Origin: Mnemiopsis leidyi
Lineage: Eukaryota; Ctenophora; Tentaculata; Lobata; Bolinopsidae
Assembly (NCBI GenBank): GCA_000226015.1
Contig: JH152822.1
Span: 167,115 to 203,557, forward strand
Reading direction: 5' to 3'
DNA: 36,443 nt
The notes below the pieces were generated by a model. The model saw only the letters and a list, made by a program, of their open reading frames with translations. It did not search any database and was not told the DNA's origin. Each line of letters opens with the position of its first letter. Within the stretch, counting starts at the first letter, position 1. This document shows, one piece after another, positions 11,515 to 21,967 of this stretch. The position numbers and the translations under genes were made by a program.

Positions 11515-11655
11515 TAGGGCCAGATTTAGGGTTGGGGTTCGGTTCAGGATCAGGGTAAGGATAACGTTACGGGTGGTTGTTAAGTTGAGGGTTAGGTTTT
11601 AACTGTTATTTGTTAAGATAAGGTTTAGAGTTAGGTTAAGGATTGGGGGTTGCCT
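11515..11655 (+). repeat. Degenerate telomere-like G-rich tract
   Basis: Irregular GGGTTAGG, GGGTTGGGG, AGGGTTAGG and AGAGTTAGG words follow one another for about 130 bases, resembling decayed TTAGGG repeats. It lies just downstream of the terminal exon of the lectin-like gene. Confidence 0.4.
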
Positions 11656-11683
11656 CTCTATGTGCAGATCCCTAATAAACCGT

Positions 11684-14600
11684 TTATTTACCTGCGGTAT
11701 TAGTTATAGTGACCACCTCATATATAACTATGTATCCAGTACTCTTGCTCAATTTCACAGTGTCTCCTTCAGCATTACAGATAAGTGTGTAGATCTGATC
11801 TGATTGTTCTAGTCCGTATGTTAGTTGGAGTGTTCCACAAGACTTCTGTTTTACCTCTCCCTGGTACACTGACACATCTACGTCGTTGTCGCCGTTCACA
11901 CATACTTTGAAATTAGTTTCACTTTGAACACACCAGTGACTGGGATCATACCAACCAGTATAGAACCTGTAGTAGATGATAATCCTGTGAATGAAGAAAG
12001 TTTTACCAAACTCCAGTTTTAACCAACCTCCTCCGTTATCAGTTTTAGTTACTGCTTGTGTTGAGAGATCTTTATCAGTGGCATGTGCAGCTGCACAGCA
12101 TTCCTCGTTATTGTTCAATGTTGCTTCTTGTGTCACCTTTGTTGGAGTTATTTCTGCTATCTGTCTACTTCGTTCTGAACAAACAAGTGTTTGGTGAATG
12201 AAACGTACTTGTAGAAATAATTATTACAATTTACCTTTGGAGTGTTAAGCTTAAGCGAAATTCTTGAGCAAAATTAGTTCATATTATTCTAGGGGATTAA
12301 CTATACAAAAGGTTTAACCGGGAAAGCGAACCAACTGATCCTAACTCAATATCCAATCGTCATTGCTTATTGCTTACGTGCACTAAAGGTTTCATCTTCA
12401 TTTCAAAGTGATGATGTGACTGACTTCAATGAACTTGAAAATCAAAACCATGTTGGAGAGGATCAGGTAAGCTTTGTCAGCATCCATAATGCTACAAACC
12501 CTCTGGGGCTTTACTGCACCCAGTCTCCAAGCTTACAGTAATGGTATTACAAGAAACAATCAACCACAGGCACACTCAAAATGGAATTGAGGCACACTAG
12601 CTAGCTCAGAAAGGGACTGAGTACTGGTTCAACTTAGGTCTGTCAAATACAAAATGCCTTTTCGAACTCTAAGTCGGCACGGATCAGAGCATGTTTTGGA
12701 ACCCTACTTACATAACTTTAACTTTACCTGAGCTTGTAACGACGACCTCATATACAGCTATGTATCCAGTACTCTTGCTTAATTTCACAGTGTCTCCTTC
12801 AGCATTACAGATCAGTGTGTAGATCTGATCTGATTGTTCTAGTCCGTATGTTAGTTGGAGTGTTCCACAAGACTTTTGTTGTACCTCTCCCTGGTACACT
12901 GACACATCTACGTTATTGTCAGTGTCCAAACAAGCTTTGAAATTAGTTTGACTTATAACACACCAGTCACTAGGATCATACCAACCAGTATAGAACCTGT
13001 AGTAGATGATAGCCTTGTTTATGAAAAAAGTTTTACCAAACTCCAGCTTTAACCAGCCTGCTCCGTTATCAGTGTGTGTTGCTGAGACGGTTGAGAGATC
13101 TTTATCAGTGGCATGTGCAGCTGCACAACATTCCTCGTCATTGCTCAATGTTGCTCCTTGTGTCACTCTTGCTGGGGTTATTTCTGCTATCTGTCTACTT
13201 CGTTCTGAACAAACAAGTGTTTGGTGAATGAAACGTACTTGTAGAAATAATTATTACAATTTACCTTTGGAGTTTTAAGCTAAAGCGAAATTCTTGAGCA
13301 AAATTAGTTCATATTATTCTAGGGGATTAACTATACAAAAGGTTTAACCGGGAAAGCGAACCAACTGATCCTAACTCAATATCCAATCGTCATTGCTTAT
13401 TGCTTAAGTGCACCAAAGGGCCCACCTTCATTTCCAAGTGATGATGTGACTGAGTTGAATGAACTTGAAAAACAAAATCATGTTGGAGAGGATCAGGTAA
13501 GCTTAGTCAGCATCCATGATGCTACAAACCCTCTGGGGCATTACTGCACCCAGTCTCCAAGCTTACAGTAATGGTATTACAAGAAACAATCAACCACAGG
13601 CACACACCAAATGGAATTGATGCACACTAGCTAGCTCAGAAAGGGACTGGGTACTGGTTCAACTTAGGTCTGTCAAATAAAAGATGCCTTTTCGAACTAT
13701 ACTTCGGCACAGATCAGAGCATGTTTTGGAACCCTACTTACATAACTTTAACTTTACCTGAGCTTGTAACGACGACCTCATATACAGCTATGTATCCAGT
13801 ACTCTTGCTTAATTTCACAGTGTCTCCTTCAGCATTACAGATAAGTGTGTAGATCTGATCTGATTGTTCTAGTCCGTATGTTAGTTGGAGTGTTCCACAA
13901 GACTTCTGTTGTACCTCTCCCTGGTACACTGACACATCTACGTCGTTGTCGCCGTTCACACATGATTTGAAATTAGTTTCACTTTCAACACACCCGTGAC
14001 TGGGATCATACCAACCAGTATAGAACCTGTAGTAGATAATTGCCTTGTTAATGACAAAATTTTTACCAAACTCGAGTTTTAACCAAACTTCTCCGTTATC
14101 AGTTTCAATTGCTGCAATTGTTGAGAGATCTTTATCAGTGGCATGTGCAGCTGCACAGCATTCCTCGTTATTTTGAAATGTACTTCCTTGTGTTGCTCTA
14201 GTTGGAGTTATCTCTGCTATCTGTCTACTTCGTTCTGAACAAACAAGTGTTCGGTGAATGGAACGTACTTTTAGAAATGATAATAACAATTTACCTTTGA
14301 AGTTTTAAGCTAAAGCGAAATTCTTGATTACAATTAGTTCATATCATTCTAGGGGATTGAGGCTCAATAAACGCTTATATAACTTTAACTTTACCTGTGC
14401 TTGTAACGACGATCTGGTATACAGCTATGTTTCCAGTACTCTTGCTTAATTTCACAGTGTCTCCTTCAGCATTACAGATAATTGTGTAGATCTGATCTGA
14501 TTGTTCCAGTCCGTATGTTAGTTGGAGTGTTCCACAAGAATTCTGCTGTACCTCTCCCTGGTACACTGACACGTCTACGTTGTTGTCGCCGTTCACACAT

Positions 14601-15159
14601 GATTTGAAATTAGTTTCACTTTCAACACACCCGTGACTGGGATCATACCAACCAGTATAGAACCTGTAGTAGATGATAATCCTGTGAATGAAGAAAGTTT
14701 TACCAAACTCGAGTTTTAACCAAGCTTCTCCATTATCAGTTTCAATTGCTGCTTGTGTTGAGAGATCTTTATCAATGGCATGTGCAGCTGCACAACATTC
14801 CTCGTTATTGCCCCACGTTCTTGCTTGCGTCGCCCTTGTTGGAGTTATCTCTGCTACTTCGCGACTTGGTTCTGAAAATTCTTAAGTTATTATGATGCTT
14901 CATTGCTTCAATGGTGCCTTATCAAGCTTCAATTTGTTTGCTAATCGCGACCAGACTTGATATGATTACGATCTCTTATCTTATTAATTCATCTAAGATT
15001 ACAACCGCATATGGTTTTTAATTTTTTCCTCATCAAATTGAGGGCATTATCCCTATTTAGGTTCCCAGTTTCGAAATGAATCAATATCACCATAAACTTA
15101 CCTTTAAGCACTGCCCCTGTGACATACACAGTCACCAGGAACAAGTAAAATCTCTTCAT
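11684..15159 (-). CDS. Secreted protein of four tandem F5/8C-like (discoidin/fucolectin-like) domains
   Basis: Five exons join in phase: 15159-15102 (start MKRFYLFLVTVYVTGAVLK, a signal peptide), 14871-14395, 14234-13758, 13204-12728 and 12174-11684, giving 659 residues. Each of the three internal domain exons is exactly 477 bases, starts and ends in phase 1, and has acceptor TTCAG|AA and donor CAG|GTAAAG. Each domain runs ITPTRAT...NNEECCAAAHATDKDLST, then WLKLEFGK, IIYYRFYTGWYDPS, then a Cys-flanked loop, VDVSVYQGEV, and LICNAEGDTVKL, with about six cysteines. The A-hAtDkdLST...W-kleFGk pattern resembles F5/8 type C and fucolectin-like galactose-binding domains, so glycan binding outside the cell is the likely role. 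The last exon ends in TAA inside an AATAAA-type polyadenylation signal. Because all internal exons are symmetric, splice forms with one to four domains are possible. Confidence 0.75.
11690..14871 (-). repeat. Tandem exon-plus-intron duplication, about 1,030 bp period
   Basis: Matching points in the four domain exons are spaced about 1,030, 1,030 and 635 bases. Introns are duplicated too: 12190-12715 and 13218-13745 are nearly identical, for example both carry CCCAGTCTCCAAGCTTACAG. The intron between the first two domain exons (14235-14394) keeps only the parts next to the splice sites, lacking about 395 bases that the other two have. Confidence 0.85.
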
Positions 15160-15585
15160 AGGTAGTTCATGAACTTATGTACTTCAATTTACGAGTTTTC
15201 AATCCGCTTTGAACAATTGACGATGTTTTAAGATTCTAAATTGTCTTATTTCTGCGCTGGCTTTTACTTGACCTATCATAAAATTACAAAATAACTTTAG
15301 ATAAAGTTTTTAAAATGTAACAATATGAGATAGTCCTATAAAGAGGAACGATATCAAATTCTAACATTCATTTTTCCTTAGAATGCCCAAAACAAAAAAC
15401 TACGATGAAAATTAGTCCCTCGCGGTCCTAAGTACCAATTTAGGGGCCTTTTGATAAGAAAAAAGATTCTCCAATTCGCCATGGAACAACTTTATACTTC
15501 TCCACCCAAATTATTACAATAGTAAGCATTATCAGAATTTTATGATCGTCACAAAATTGAAATACGGTAACTGTGCCAAAATGTT
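15160..15585. other. Upstream region of the lectin-like gene, no other gene seen
   Basis: AT-rich sequence that should hold the minus-strand promoter and 5' UTR of the lectin-like gene. I see no clear TATA box at a fixed distance from the start codon, and no other supported gene. Confidence 0.4.
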
Positions 15586-15589
15586 TGGT

Positions 15590-15752
15590 TGGATTCAAAG
15601 AAACAATTAGTATCACTAGTAAAGAAACAGATTGCAGCACTAGTAAAAAACAAATTGTAGCACTAACAAAGAAACAAAATGTTGCGTCAGCAAAGAAACA
15701 AACTGTAGCACTAGCAAAGACACAAATTGTAGTACCAGCAACTAGTAAATGC
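15590..15752 (+). repeat. 24-bp minisatellite, about six copies
   Basis: Units such as GTAGCACTAACAAAGAAACA and GTAGCACTAGCAAAGACACA follow each other with a 24-base period. Since 24 is a multiple of three, one frame stays open and reads as KKQ-V-L repeats, but there is no ATG in a good position and no flanking splice site, so I do not call a gene. Confidence 0.7.
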
Positions 15753-16158
15753 AGTAAAGCTCTGAATGAGTTTTGCTCTTAGATCTCAAGGCCCAAAAAT
15801 GAACGTCATCTTGGTCTTCAAAGTGTTGAGAATTTTCTACTTGCCAGATAGCTAGCTAACTTTAAACGAAGATAAAATAGCTTGAGATCAAGTGTGCTCT
15901 TGCCAACACTGTGAGAGCAGACTCAGTACTTTTAAATCTACGTCACGTGGTGGATGTCCTAGCCAATAGCAACCTTGTTTTAAGTGGTTGTTAAGTTATT
16001 GCCGTAGGCTAGGATCATTATCTTGGGGTACAGCCTTAAGCTCTTAGCGCTCTGACCTGTACTCACATTAACGTTATAATGTTACACACTACGATCTGTC
16101 TTGGGCTCCAACACCTTGTATTATGTGTTAACAACTCGTTGGTAGGTAAATGTTACAC
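15753..16158. other. No gene seen
   Basis: About 400 bases of non-coding sequence between the 24-bp minisatellite and a short open frame. No repeats, RNA or splice-supported exons noticed. Confidence 0.35.
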
Positions 16159-16296
16159 ATGATACTAAAAATAGCTGGTATATCTATACATGCTGCTCAA
16201 GACCTAACATCGGGACTACCACTATCAGACCGTAGACAAGATCGAGTAGGACACATAACAGAATGGTTCGCAGAGACCTTGATTCTTTGTAGATAA
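16159..16296 (+). CDS. Possible 45-residue small ORF
   Basis: An ATG-started frame reads MILKIAGISIHAAQDLTS and ends in GHITEWFAETLILCR before TAA. Its composition (Trp, His, mixed charges) looks more like protein than the surrounding AT-rich frames do, which is the only support. There are no splice sites and no family that I recognise. It could be a remnant of a coding region or chance. Confidence 0.2.
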   Translation: MILKIAGISIHAAQDLTSGLPLSDRRQDRVGHITEWFAETLILCR

Positions 16297-16543
16297 TACA
16301 AGTGAGCTGCTTTTTTTATTTAAAACTTTTCAAATAGTACAGTGAATTATACACAATGAACAGAAAATATGACGATCAATTCTATAATCAAATGCTCTAA
16401 GAAAAGGCCACACTGTACGATCTGAGGGGAAGCCAAAACGTAGAATCGTCTGAAAAATTCAGACCTACACAGGATGGTCCCTATTGCAGAAATACAAAAA
16501 TCAATTTATATAGAGAAAATATGTCTAAAATTAATAACCAATA

Positions 16544-16930
16544 TTACGATTCAATACTCGAAGACATGACATAAAAATAATCCCAAGATCCCACACCCCC
16601 AATAACACATAAGGAAAGAAGGGGAAAGATTGTACAGGTATGATGTCGGTGTAGCATATAGATTGAATAATAGCTNNNNNNNNNNATTTCTCTGTACATG
16701 TTCTTTGCAAAACTATTGTACCACTTAATGTCGTTAGTGCCTACACTCAGAATGATTTTATCGATCTTGTGGATTGATCGAAGGTTTTCATGATGAAAGT
16801 CGTTAGCCATTGACCGAATGTCATTGATGTTTGCCCCAGAGGAGGAAATATTGACAACTGTCCTGTTCTTTTTACTCAACACAGTCCCATCAACCAACTC
16901 TGTGATAGATGTTCCAAAAATTACACACAC
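16544..16930 (-). mobile_element. SGNH-hydrolase-like fragment, probably of retroelement origin
   Basis: The minus-strand frame reads IFGTSITELVDGTVL, then NISSSGANINDIRSMANDF and IDKIILSVGTNDIKW. This follows the block order of SGNH/GDSL esterase-like domains (G-S catalytic block, G-A-I-DI block, and I-VGTND block). In animals, loose copies of such domains are often parts of retroelement ORFs. A 10-base run of N at 16676-16685 interrupts it, and the residues after the gap show no recognisable continuation. Family not determined; it looks like a broken fragment. Confidence 0.45.
16676..16685. other. Assembly gap (10 N)
   Basis: Ten consecutive N bases. The round number suggests a placeholder, so the true missing length may differ. 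Confidence 0.95.
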
Positions 16931-17603
16931 CTTTTCGTTGTTGTTAGACCTTGACTGGGTATTAGCAGAAACAGTGTGCTCATCATGAGACTGCTAATGT
17001 CCAGTATAGTAGTTTTTTATGTTTAGTGTTTAAATAGAACACCTCGTTGGTAAACATTGAAGACATTCAATATTGTAGGTATCTACAGGGAAAACTGAAG
17101 AATGAAATGTGACGGATCGATATTCGATAAAATAAAACTATTTAAGCTTTAAATAGGGGGGTGGGGGCACGTCCCTAAAAAGCCCATTTTTACCTCTTCG
17201 AGAGAAGAAGAAATGGATCTAGAGAAAGTGGTAGTATAGAGACATTAAAGTTTGAGAAGGTTTAAGTTTGGAAGACTATTTTGTGCCCCAGCAACCCTAA
17301 CCCTATCACTCACCCTTACCCTTACCCAGCCTAACAAAGTTGTCTGCTGAGTGTTATGGAGCAGACGTAACTGGGGCAAAATCTCTGGGACATAACATTC
17401 TGGGGCAGGTCGTCGTTCACCATGAATCATGGTGGATAACGTCCTGGTCCATGATAATGGGGTCATGGTTGTTATCGCAACTTATATCTGCGTCATCTGA
17501 AGCTGTAAATAACACAAGAGTTAAAACACGACAAAACAGCTCTAATGCACGTTAAGTAGCAAATTAAGTAGAAAGATAGTTAATAACGATATTTATAGAC
17601 CTG
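16931..17603. other. No gene seen; short telomere-like tract
   Basis: Non-coding sequence. At about 17288-17332 there are CCCTAACCCTA and CCCTTACCCTTACCC words, a degenerate CCCTAA-like tract similar in kind to the G-rich tract at 11515-11655. Confidence 0.35.
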
Positions 17604-17778
17604 CAGTTTGTATAGTTGACCAGTTTGTATAGTTGACCAGTTTGTATAGTTGACCAGTTTGTATAGTTGACCAGTTTGTATAGTTGACCAGTTTGTATAG
17701 TTGACCAGTTTGTATAGTTGACCAGTTTCTATAGTTGACCAGTTTGTATAGTTGACCAGTTTGTATAGTTGACCAGTT
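17604..17778 (+). repeat. 17-bp minisatellite, about ten copies, upstream of RCE1
   Basis: The unit CAGTTTGTATAGTTGAC repeats head to tail with almost no variation (one copy reads TTTCTATAG). It ends about 190 bases before the RCE1 start codon, so it lies in the promoter or 5' UTR. The near-perfect copies suggest recent expansion and likely length polymorphism. Confidence 0.9.
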
Positions 17779-17969
17779 TTGAATTGTGAAATGTGCCCCT
17801 GTAAAAATTGCAGGTTTTACAGCCCCTCTTATTGCTAACTGCTGACCTTCTTGTGTTTTTACCGATAAAGTAAAACCTCTATTTACCGGGCCTACGTTTT
17901 TGACGAAACACACAGCAAGGGTCTGACTACGATACTGAGTTAACCCCTTTACATTTGTTAGGATTTAGG

Positions 17970-20900
17970 ATGTTCCTACACTTTGACTTACAACTGTGGA
18001 AAGCAACTCTGGCGTCGCTCGGTCTAGCAGTTCTGTTTGTTGTTAGTCTCTATATCTGGCCTCAGAGGTATCACAGAAATCATCCTACTTGTGTGAAGCA
18101 GAGGTTTGTTTGCTTGTTTGAGCTTAAAGTTAAATTTTGATTACTGTTTTCATCCTAACATCCTGAACATTAACTTTGAATATGATCAATGTTTACAGTT
18201 ACTGGAAATAGTTTGATCTTCTTGGAGCGCTCGTACACGCTTTTAAAACGTTTTAAAAGATTTATCCTTGTGTTTGACAGTAACTTCGTGCCAGGATCTT
18301 GAGCGTGCTACTAGTGACGGTTCTGTCTCCCTGTTATCTAATACTGTTTGGTGAGGGAGGGGAGCACCACCTCCTAGACTGGATCGGACTTAGAGACCCC
18401 CTATCAGCTCTTCTGCCTCTCTCCCTGACTCTTCTTCTTTTTTCCGGTTTGTGCGACTTCAAGTTTCCGGCTTACCTCTGTTCATTACTCAGATCCCTTT
18501 TTAGCATGTTGAGTAATCCTAGTTGTAAATTCCAGTCAGTTGGTTAACCTTTCTTAAATAGTTCAGTTTAATGATTTATTTAACTAGGATAAATATTTCA
18601 AATGAAGTTAAACACAAGAAAATGTTTTTGCTATTAAGTTAACAATTGATCCAAGTCTTACCCAGGTCCGCTCTATCAGCAGTTGTACGAGTTTAGGTCG
18701 GGGCTCTTATCAGACTACGATTCTTACACTGATGTAGTTCTTATCAGAAACTTAGTTGTCGCCCCTGTTGCAGAAGAGATAGGTACGAGTATACTTCAAC
18801 ACATGGCAGTATTTTTCTTAGATCTCTCTACTTAGATTTAATGCGGAAAGAGACAACAGTTTTTTACGACAGCATGTGGCCAACAAGCCAATAAGCTAGC
18901 TGCCAGATATGACCAATCAAGAAACTTTCTGACGTGCTACAATAAATAATGACCCTTCCCCATTAAATCGTCCTCCGTCAAGTTTAAAAACTTAAAACAC
19001 AAGGAAATTTCCTATCTCACACTATATTAACTAACAGTGTTTAGGGGCTGTCTCGCGCCGCTCTTGTTCAAGCCACTGGGGTGGACGGCCACTGTCCTCA
19101 TCCTTCCTCTCTTCTTCGGAGTAGCTCACATACACCATGGGGTTCGTTCACTAATGAAAATATAACATTTTTATATTACACTTTTTATAGCGAAAATGTC
19201 CTATGTCTTATCATCTCAGAGAGCTTAATCTTGTAACGGTGCTATAAAATTATACCTTGACCATTGGCCATGACAGCCAGGTAATTGCCCCTTGGTCAAT
19301 GGTAAAAAACTTGACCATGAACGCTGACACTCAGGAATTTCCCGACACCCGATGGTCGTGGTCAAAATGGACATTTTATGGTTAAATTTCATAGCTGAAT
19401 TATGCGTTCACCATTTTGACCATTGAAAATTAGAATTTTCAATGGTCATGGTTAGAATTTTGACCATTTGATCAAATGACATGACACCCTAGAAATTGCC
19501 CCTTGGACAATGGTAAAAACTTGACTTTGGCCACTGACACCCGGGAATTTCCCAATGCCCTATGGTCGTGGTCAAATGGACATTCTATGGTCAAATTTCA
19601 TAGGTTAAAAAATTGTGGTCATCTTAAGGTGAAGTTTAGAGTAAGGTTAGGGTTTTTGTTGCCAAACAATTTGTAGGTTCCGAGTCCCTTGATCAAACAT
19701 GCTATTATTTTATTGTATGACTAAAGCACAGGCCTTACGGGCTCTCTCCTCGAATCCTGTTTACATATCATGTAGGACTGTAGTACTGTAGCAGGAAATT
19801 AACTGAAAAGGAAATTAACTGATAGATGGAAAATTTTCTTTTGCCTCCAGAAGCAACTCGCCAAGTCAAACAGGTGGTTATTTACACAAAAATATTAGAT
19901 TTTAATTCTATGATTCATCTTACATTTTCCCGCCCCTAAAGCACTAAGTCTGCCCTCACCCCTAAAGCTACCCCCAAACCCCCCTACGCTATTCGGGATC
20001 AGCAGGGCCCTTCTCTACGACACGGAATTTATGTTAACTAAGCTTCTTGTGATGAAGATAGTTGTGTTTTATGTTTTTGATAGTACAGGGAGCATGTGTT
20101 TGTTCCTGATATACTATGTCTAACTATCTAGTTGTATTTTTAGCTAACTGATAAATAATTAGCTAACTTTTCAGCTGGAGATGTACCGAAGAGGAAACCC
20201 TTTTCTTGAAGTTCTCGTGACAGTTCTCATTCAGACCGCGTTCACTTCTGCTTTTGGAGCTTACTCTACTCTTATATTTCTTACCACTGGATCGGTCAGT
20301 TGTAGGTCTAGTTACTATCGTAGTTACTGTTTTAGTTACTATCGTAGTTACTATCGTAGTAACTATTGTAGTTACTATTGTAGTTACTATTGTAGTTAAT
20401 ATTGTAGTTACTAAGTAACTAACTACCCAGGTGTACTATTGTAGTTACTATTGTAGTTAATATTGTAGTTGCTATCGTTGTTAATATTTTAGAAACTGTT
20501 GTATTTACTATTGTAGTTACTAATATAGTAACTAGTGTAGTTACTATTATGGTTACTATTTTACTAAGTAACTAACTACCCAGGTGGTGTACTATTATGG
20601 TTACTATTTACTAAGTAACTAACTACTCAGGTGTACTATTGTGGTTACTATTTTACTAAGTAACTAACTACTCAGGTGTACTATTGTGGTTACTATTTTA
20701 CTAAGTAACTAACTACTCAGGTGTACTATTGTGGTTACTATTTTACTAAGTAACTAACTACCCAGGTGTACTATTGTAGTTACTATTTTACTTACTATCG
20801 TAGTTACTATTGTAGCTTCTATTGTAGTTACTATTGTGGTTACTAGTGTAGTTACTATTGTACTTACTATTGTAGTTACTAATGTGGTAACTATTTTACT

Positions 20901-21879
20901 AAGTAACTAACTACCCAGGTGTACTATTGTGGTTACTATTTTACTAAGTAACTAACTACCCAGGTGTACTATTGTAGTTACTATTTTACTAAGTAACTAA
21001 CTACTCAGGTGTACTATTGTAGTTACTATTTTACTTACTATCGTAGTTACTAGTGTAGTTACTATTGTAGTTACTATTGTAGTTACTATTGTAGTTACTA
21101 TTGTAGTTACTATTGTAGTTACTATTGTAGATACTATTGTAGTTACTATTTGAGTCACTATTGTAGTTACTATTGTAGATACTATTGTAGTTACTATTTG
21201 AGTCACTATTGTAGTTACTATTGTAGATACTATTGTAGTTACTATTTGAGTCACTATTGTAGTTACTATTGTAGATACTATTGTAGTTACTATTTGAGTC
21301 ACTATTGTAGTTACTATTGCGGTTACTATTGTAGTTACTATTGTAGTTACTATTGTAGTTACTATTGTAGTTACTATTGTAGTTACTATTTGTAGTTACT
21401 ATTGTAGTTACTATTGTAGTTACTATTGTAGATACTATTGTAGTTACTATTTGAGTCACTATTGTAGTTACTATTGTAGATACTATTGTAGTTACTATTG
21501 TAGTTACTATTGTAGTTACTAGTGTAGTTACTATTTGAGTCACTATTGTAGTTACTATTGCGGTTACTATTGTAGTTACTATTGTAGTTACTATTGTAGT
21601 TACTATTGTAGTTACTATTGTAGATACTATTGTAGTTACTATTTGAGTCACTATTGTAGTTACTATTGCGGTTACTATTTTACTACCCAGGTGTACGGCC
21701 CGATTGTTTGCCACGCTTTCTGCAACAGTATGGGGTGTCCCGATCTCTCTTCTATAAGTCAGACTAGAAACCCCCGGTTTACCTGGGGGGTTTACGTTCT
21801 GGGACTAGTTGGTTTTGTAATACTCTCTCAGTACACCATGAACTGTGACATGTTCAGCAGTTTGTATTGTGTGATGTAA
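17970..21879 (+). CDS. RCE1: RCE1, CAAX prenyl protease 2
   Basis: RCE1 is the ER membrane protease that removes the last three residues from prenylated CAAX proteins such as Ras. Seven exons fit in phase: 17970-18103, 18295-18446, 18666-18782, 19038-19145, 19851-19873 (a 23-base microexon), 20175-20294 and 21691-21879, giving 280 residues. Conserved parts follow human order: LYIWPQRYHRNHP, VLLVTVLSPCYLILF, LLLFSGPLYQQL, the catalytic APVAEEIVFRGC (Glu132-Glu133), PLFFGVAHIHH (His165), FTSAFGAYSTLIFLTTGS and VYGPIVCHAFCNSMG (His226, Asn230). Several hydrophobic membrane segments are evident. The exon 4 donor is uncertain by four bases: only the GTTCAC site at 19146 restores the frame through the microexon. 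Intron 6 (20295-21690) is almost wholly tandem repeats carrying copies of the exon 7 acceptor. The protein is at the short end for the family but has all catalytic blocks. Confidence 0.93.
19262..19608. repeat. Duplicated TGACCA-rich segment with palindrome in RCE1 intron 4
   Basis: Two direct copies, about 19262-19390 and 19470-19608, share words such as ATTGCCCCTTGG, CCCGATGGTCGTGGTCAA / CCCTATGGTCGTGGTCAA and GGACATTTTATGG / GGACATTCTATGG. Between them a perfect inverted repeat with 14-base arms and a 2-base spacer (19418-19447, arm GACCATTGAAAATT) lies in the same sequence style. A related CATGGTCA-rich scrap occurs near 23450-23530, so this may be a small non-autonomous element. Confidence 0.65.
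20299..21686 (+). repeat. 12-bp-period array filling RCE1 intron 6
   Basis: The basic unit is GTAGTTACTATT, repeated for about 1.4 kb with variants. Higher orders are visible: a 45-base unit ending TAACTAACTACYCAG|GTGTAC in the first half, a 153-base spacing between some of these, and a 48-base unit with TTTGAGTCACTATT in the second half. The 12-base period keeps long meaningless frames open on both strands (YYCS-type and TTIV-type). Confidence 0.95.
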
Positions 21880-21964
21880 CTTTGGTTTTGTTAGAATTAT
21901 ACTGTTGTTGATGTTTACAGGGGGATTGTACTTATTTCAGGGAGATTGGTGTGTGCTTAATGTT
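21880..21964 (+). other. RCE1 3' flank
   Basis: Short AT-rich stretch after the RCE1 stop codon and before a second 12-bp array. No AATAAA within it. Confidence 0.4.
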
Positions 21965-21967
21965 ATA

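Noticed and set aside
11991-13227. Plus-strand frames with SSLLFNVASCVTF-type sequence
   Set aside because: Antisense shadows of the duplicated lectin-like exons; they recur only because the exons do.
17593-17913. Minus-strand frame with repeated QTGQLYKLVNYTNWSTI
   Set aside because: A read-through of the 17-bp minisatellite, whose period makes a 17-residue peptide repeat; no independent coding evidence.
20997-21714. Long open frames on both strands of the RCE1 intron array (TTIV-type and YYCS-type repeats)
   Set aside because: They follow from a 12-base repeat period that keeps frames open; the RCE1 exons on either side show the region is an intron.
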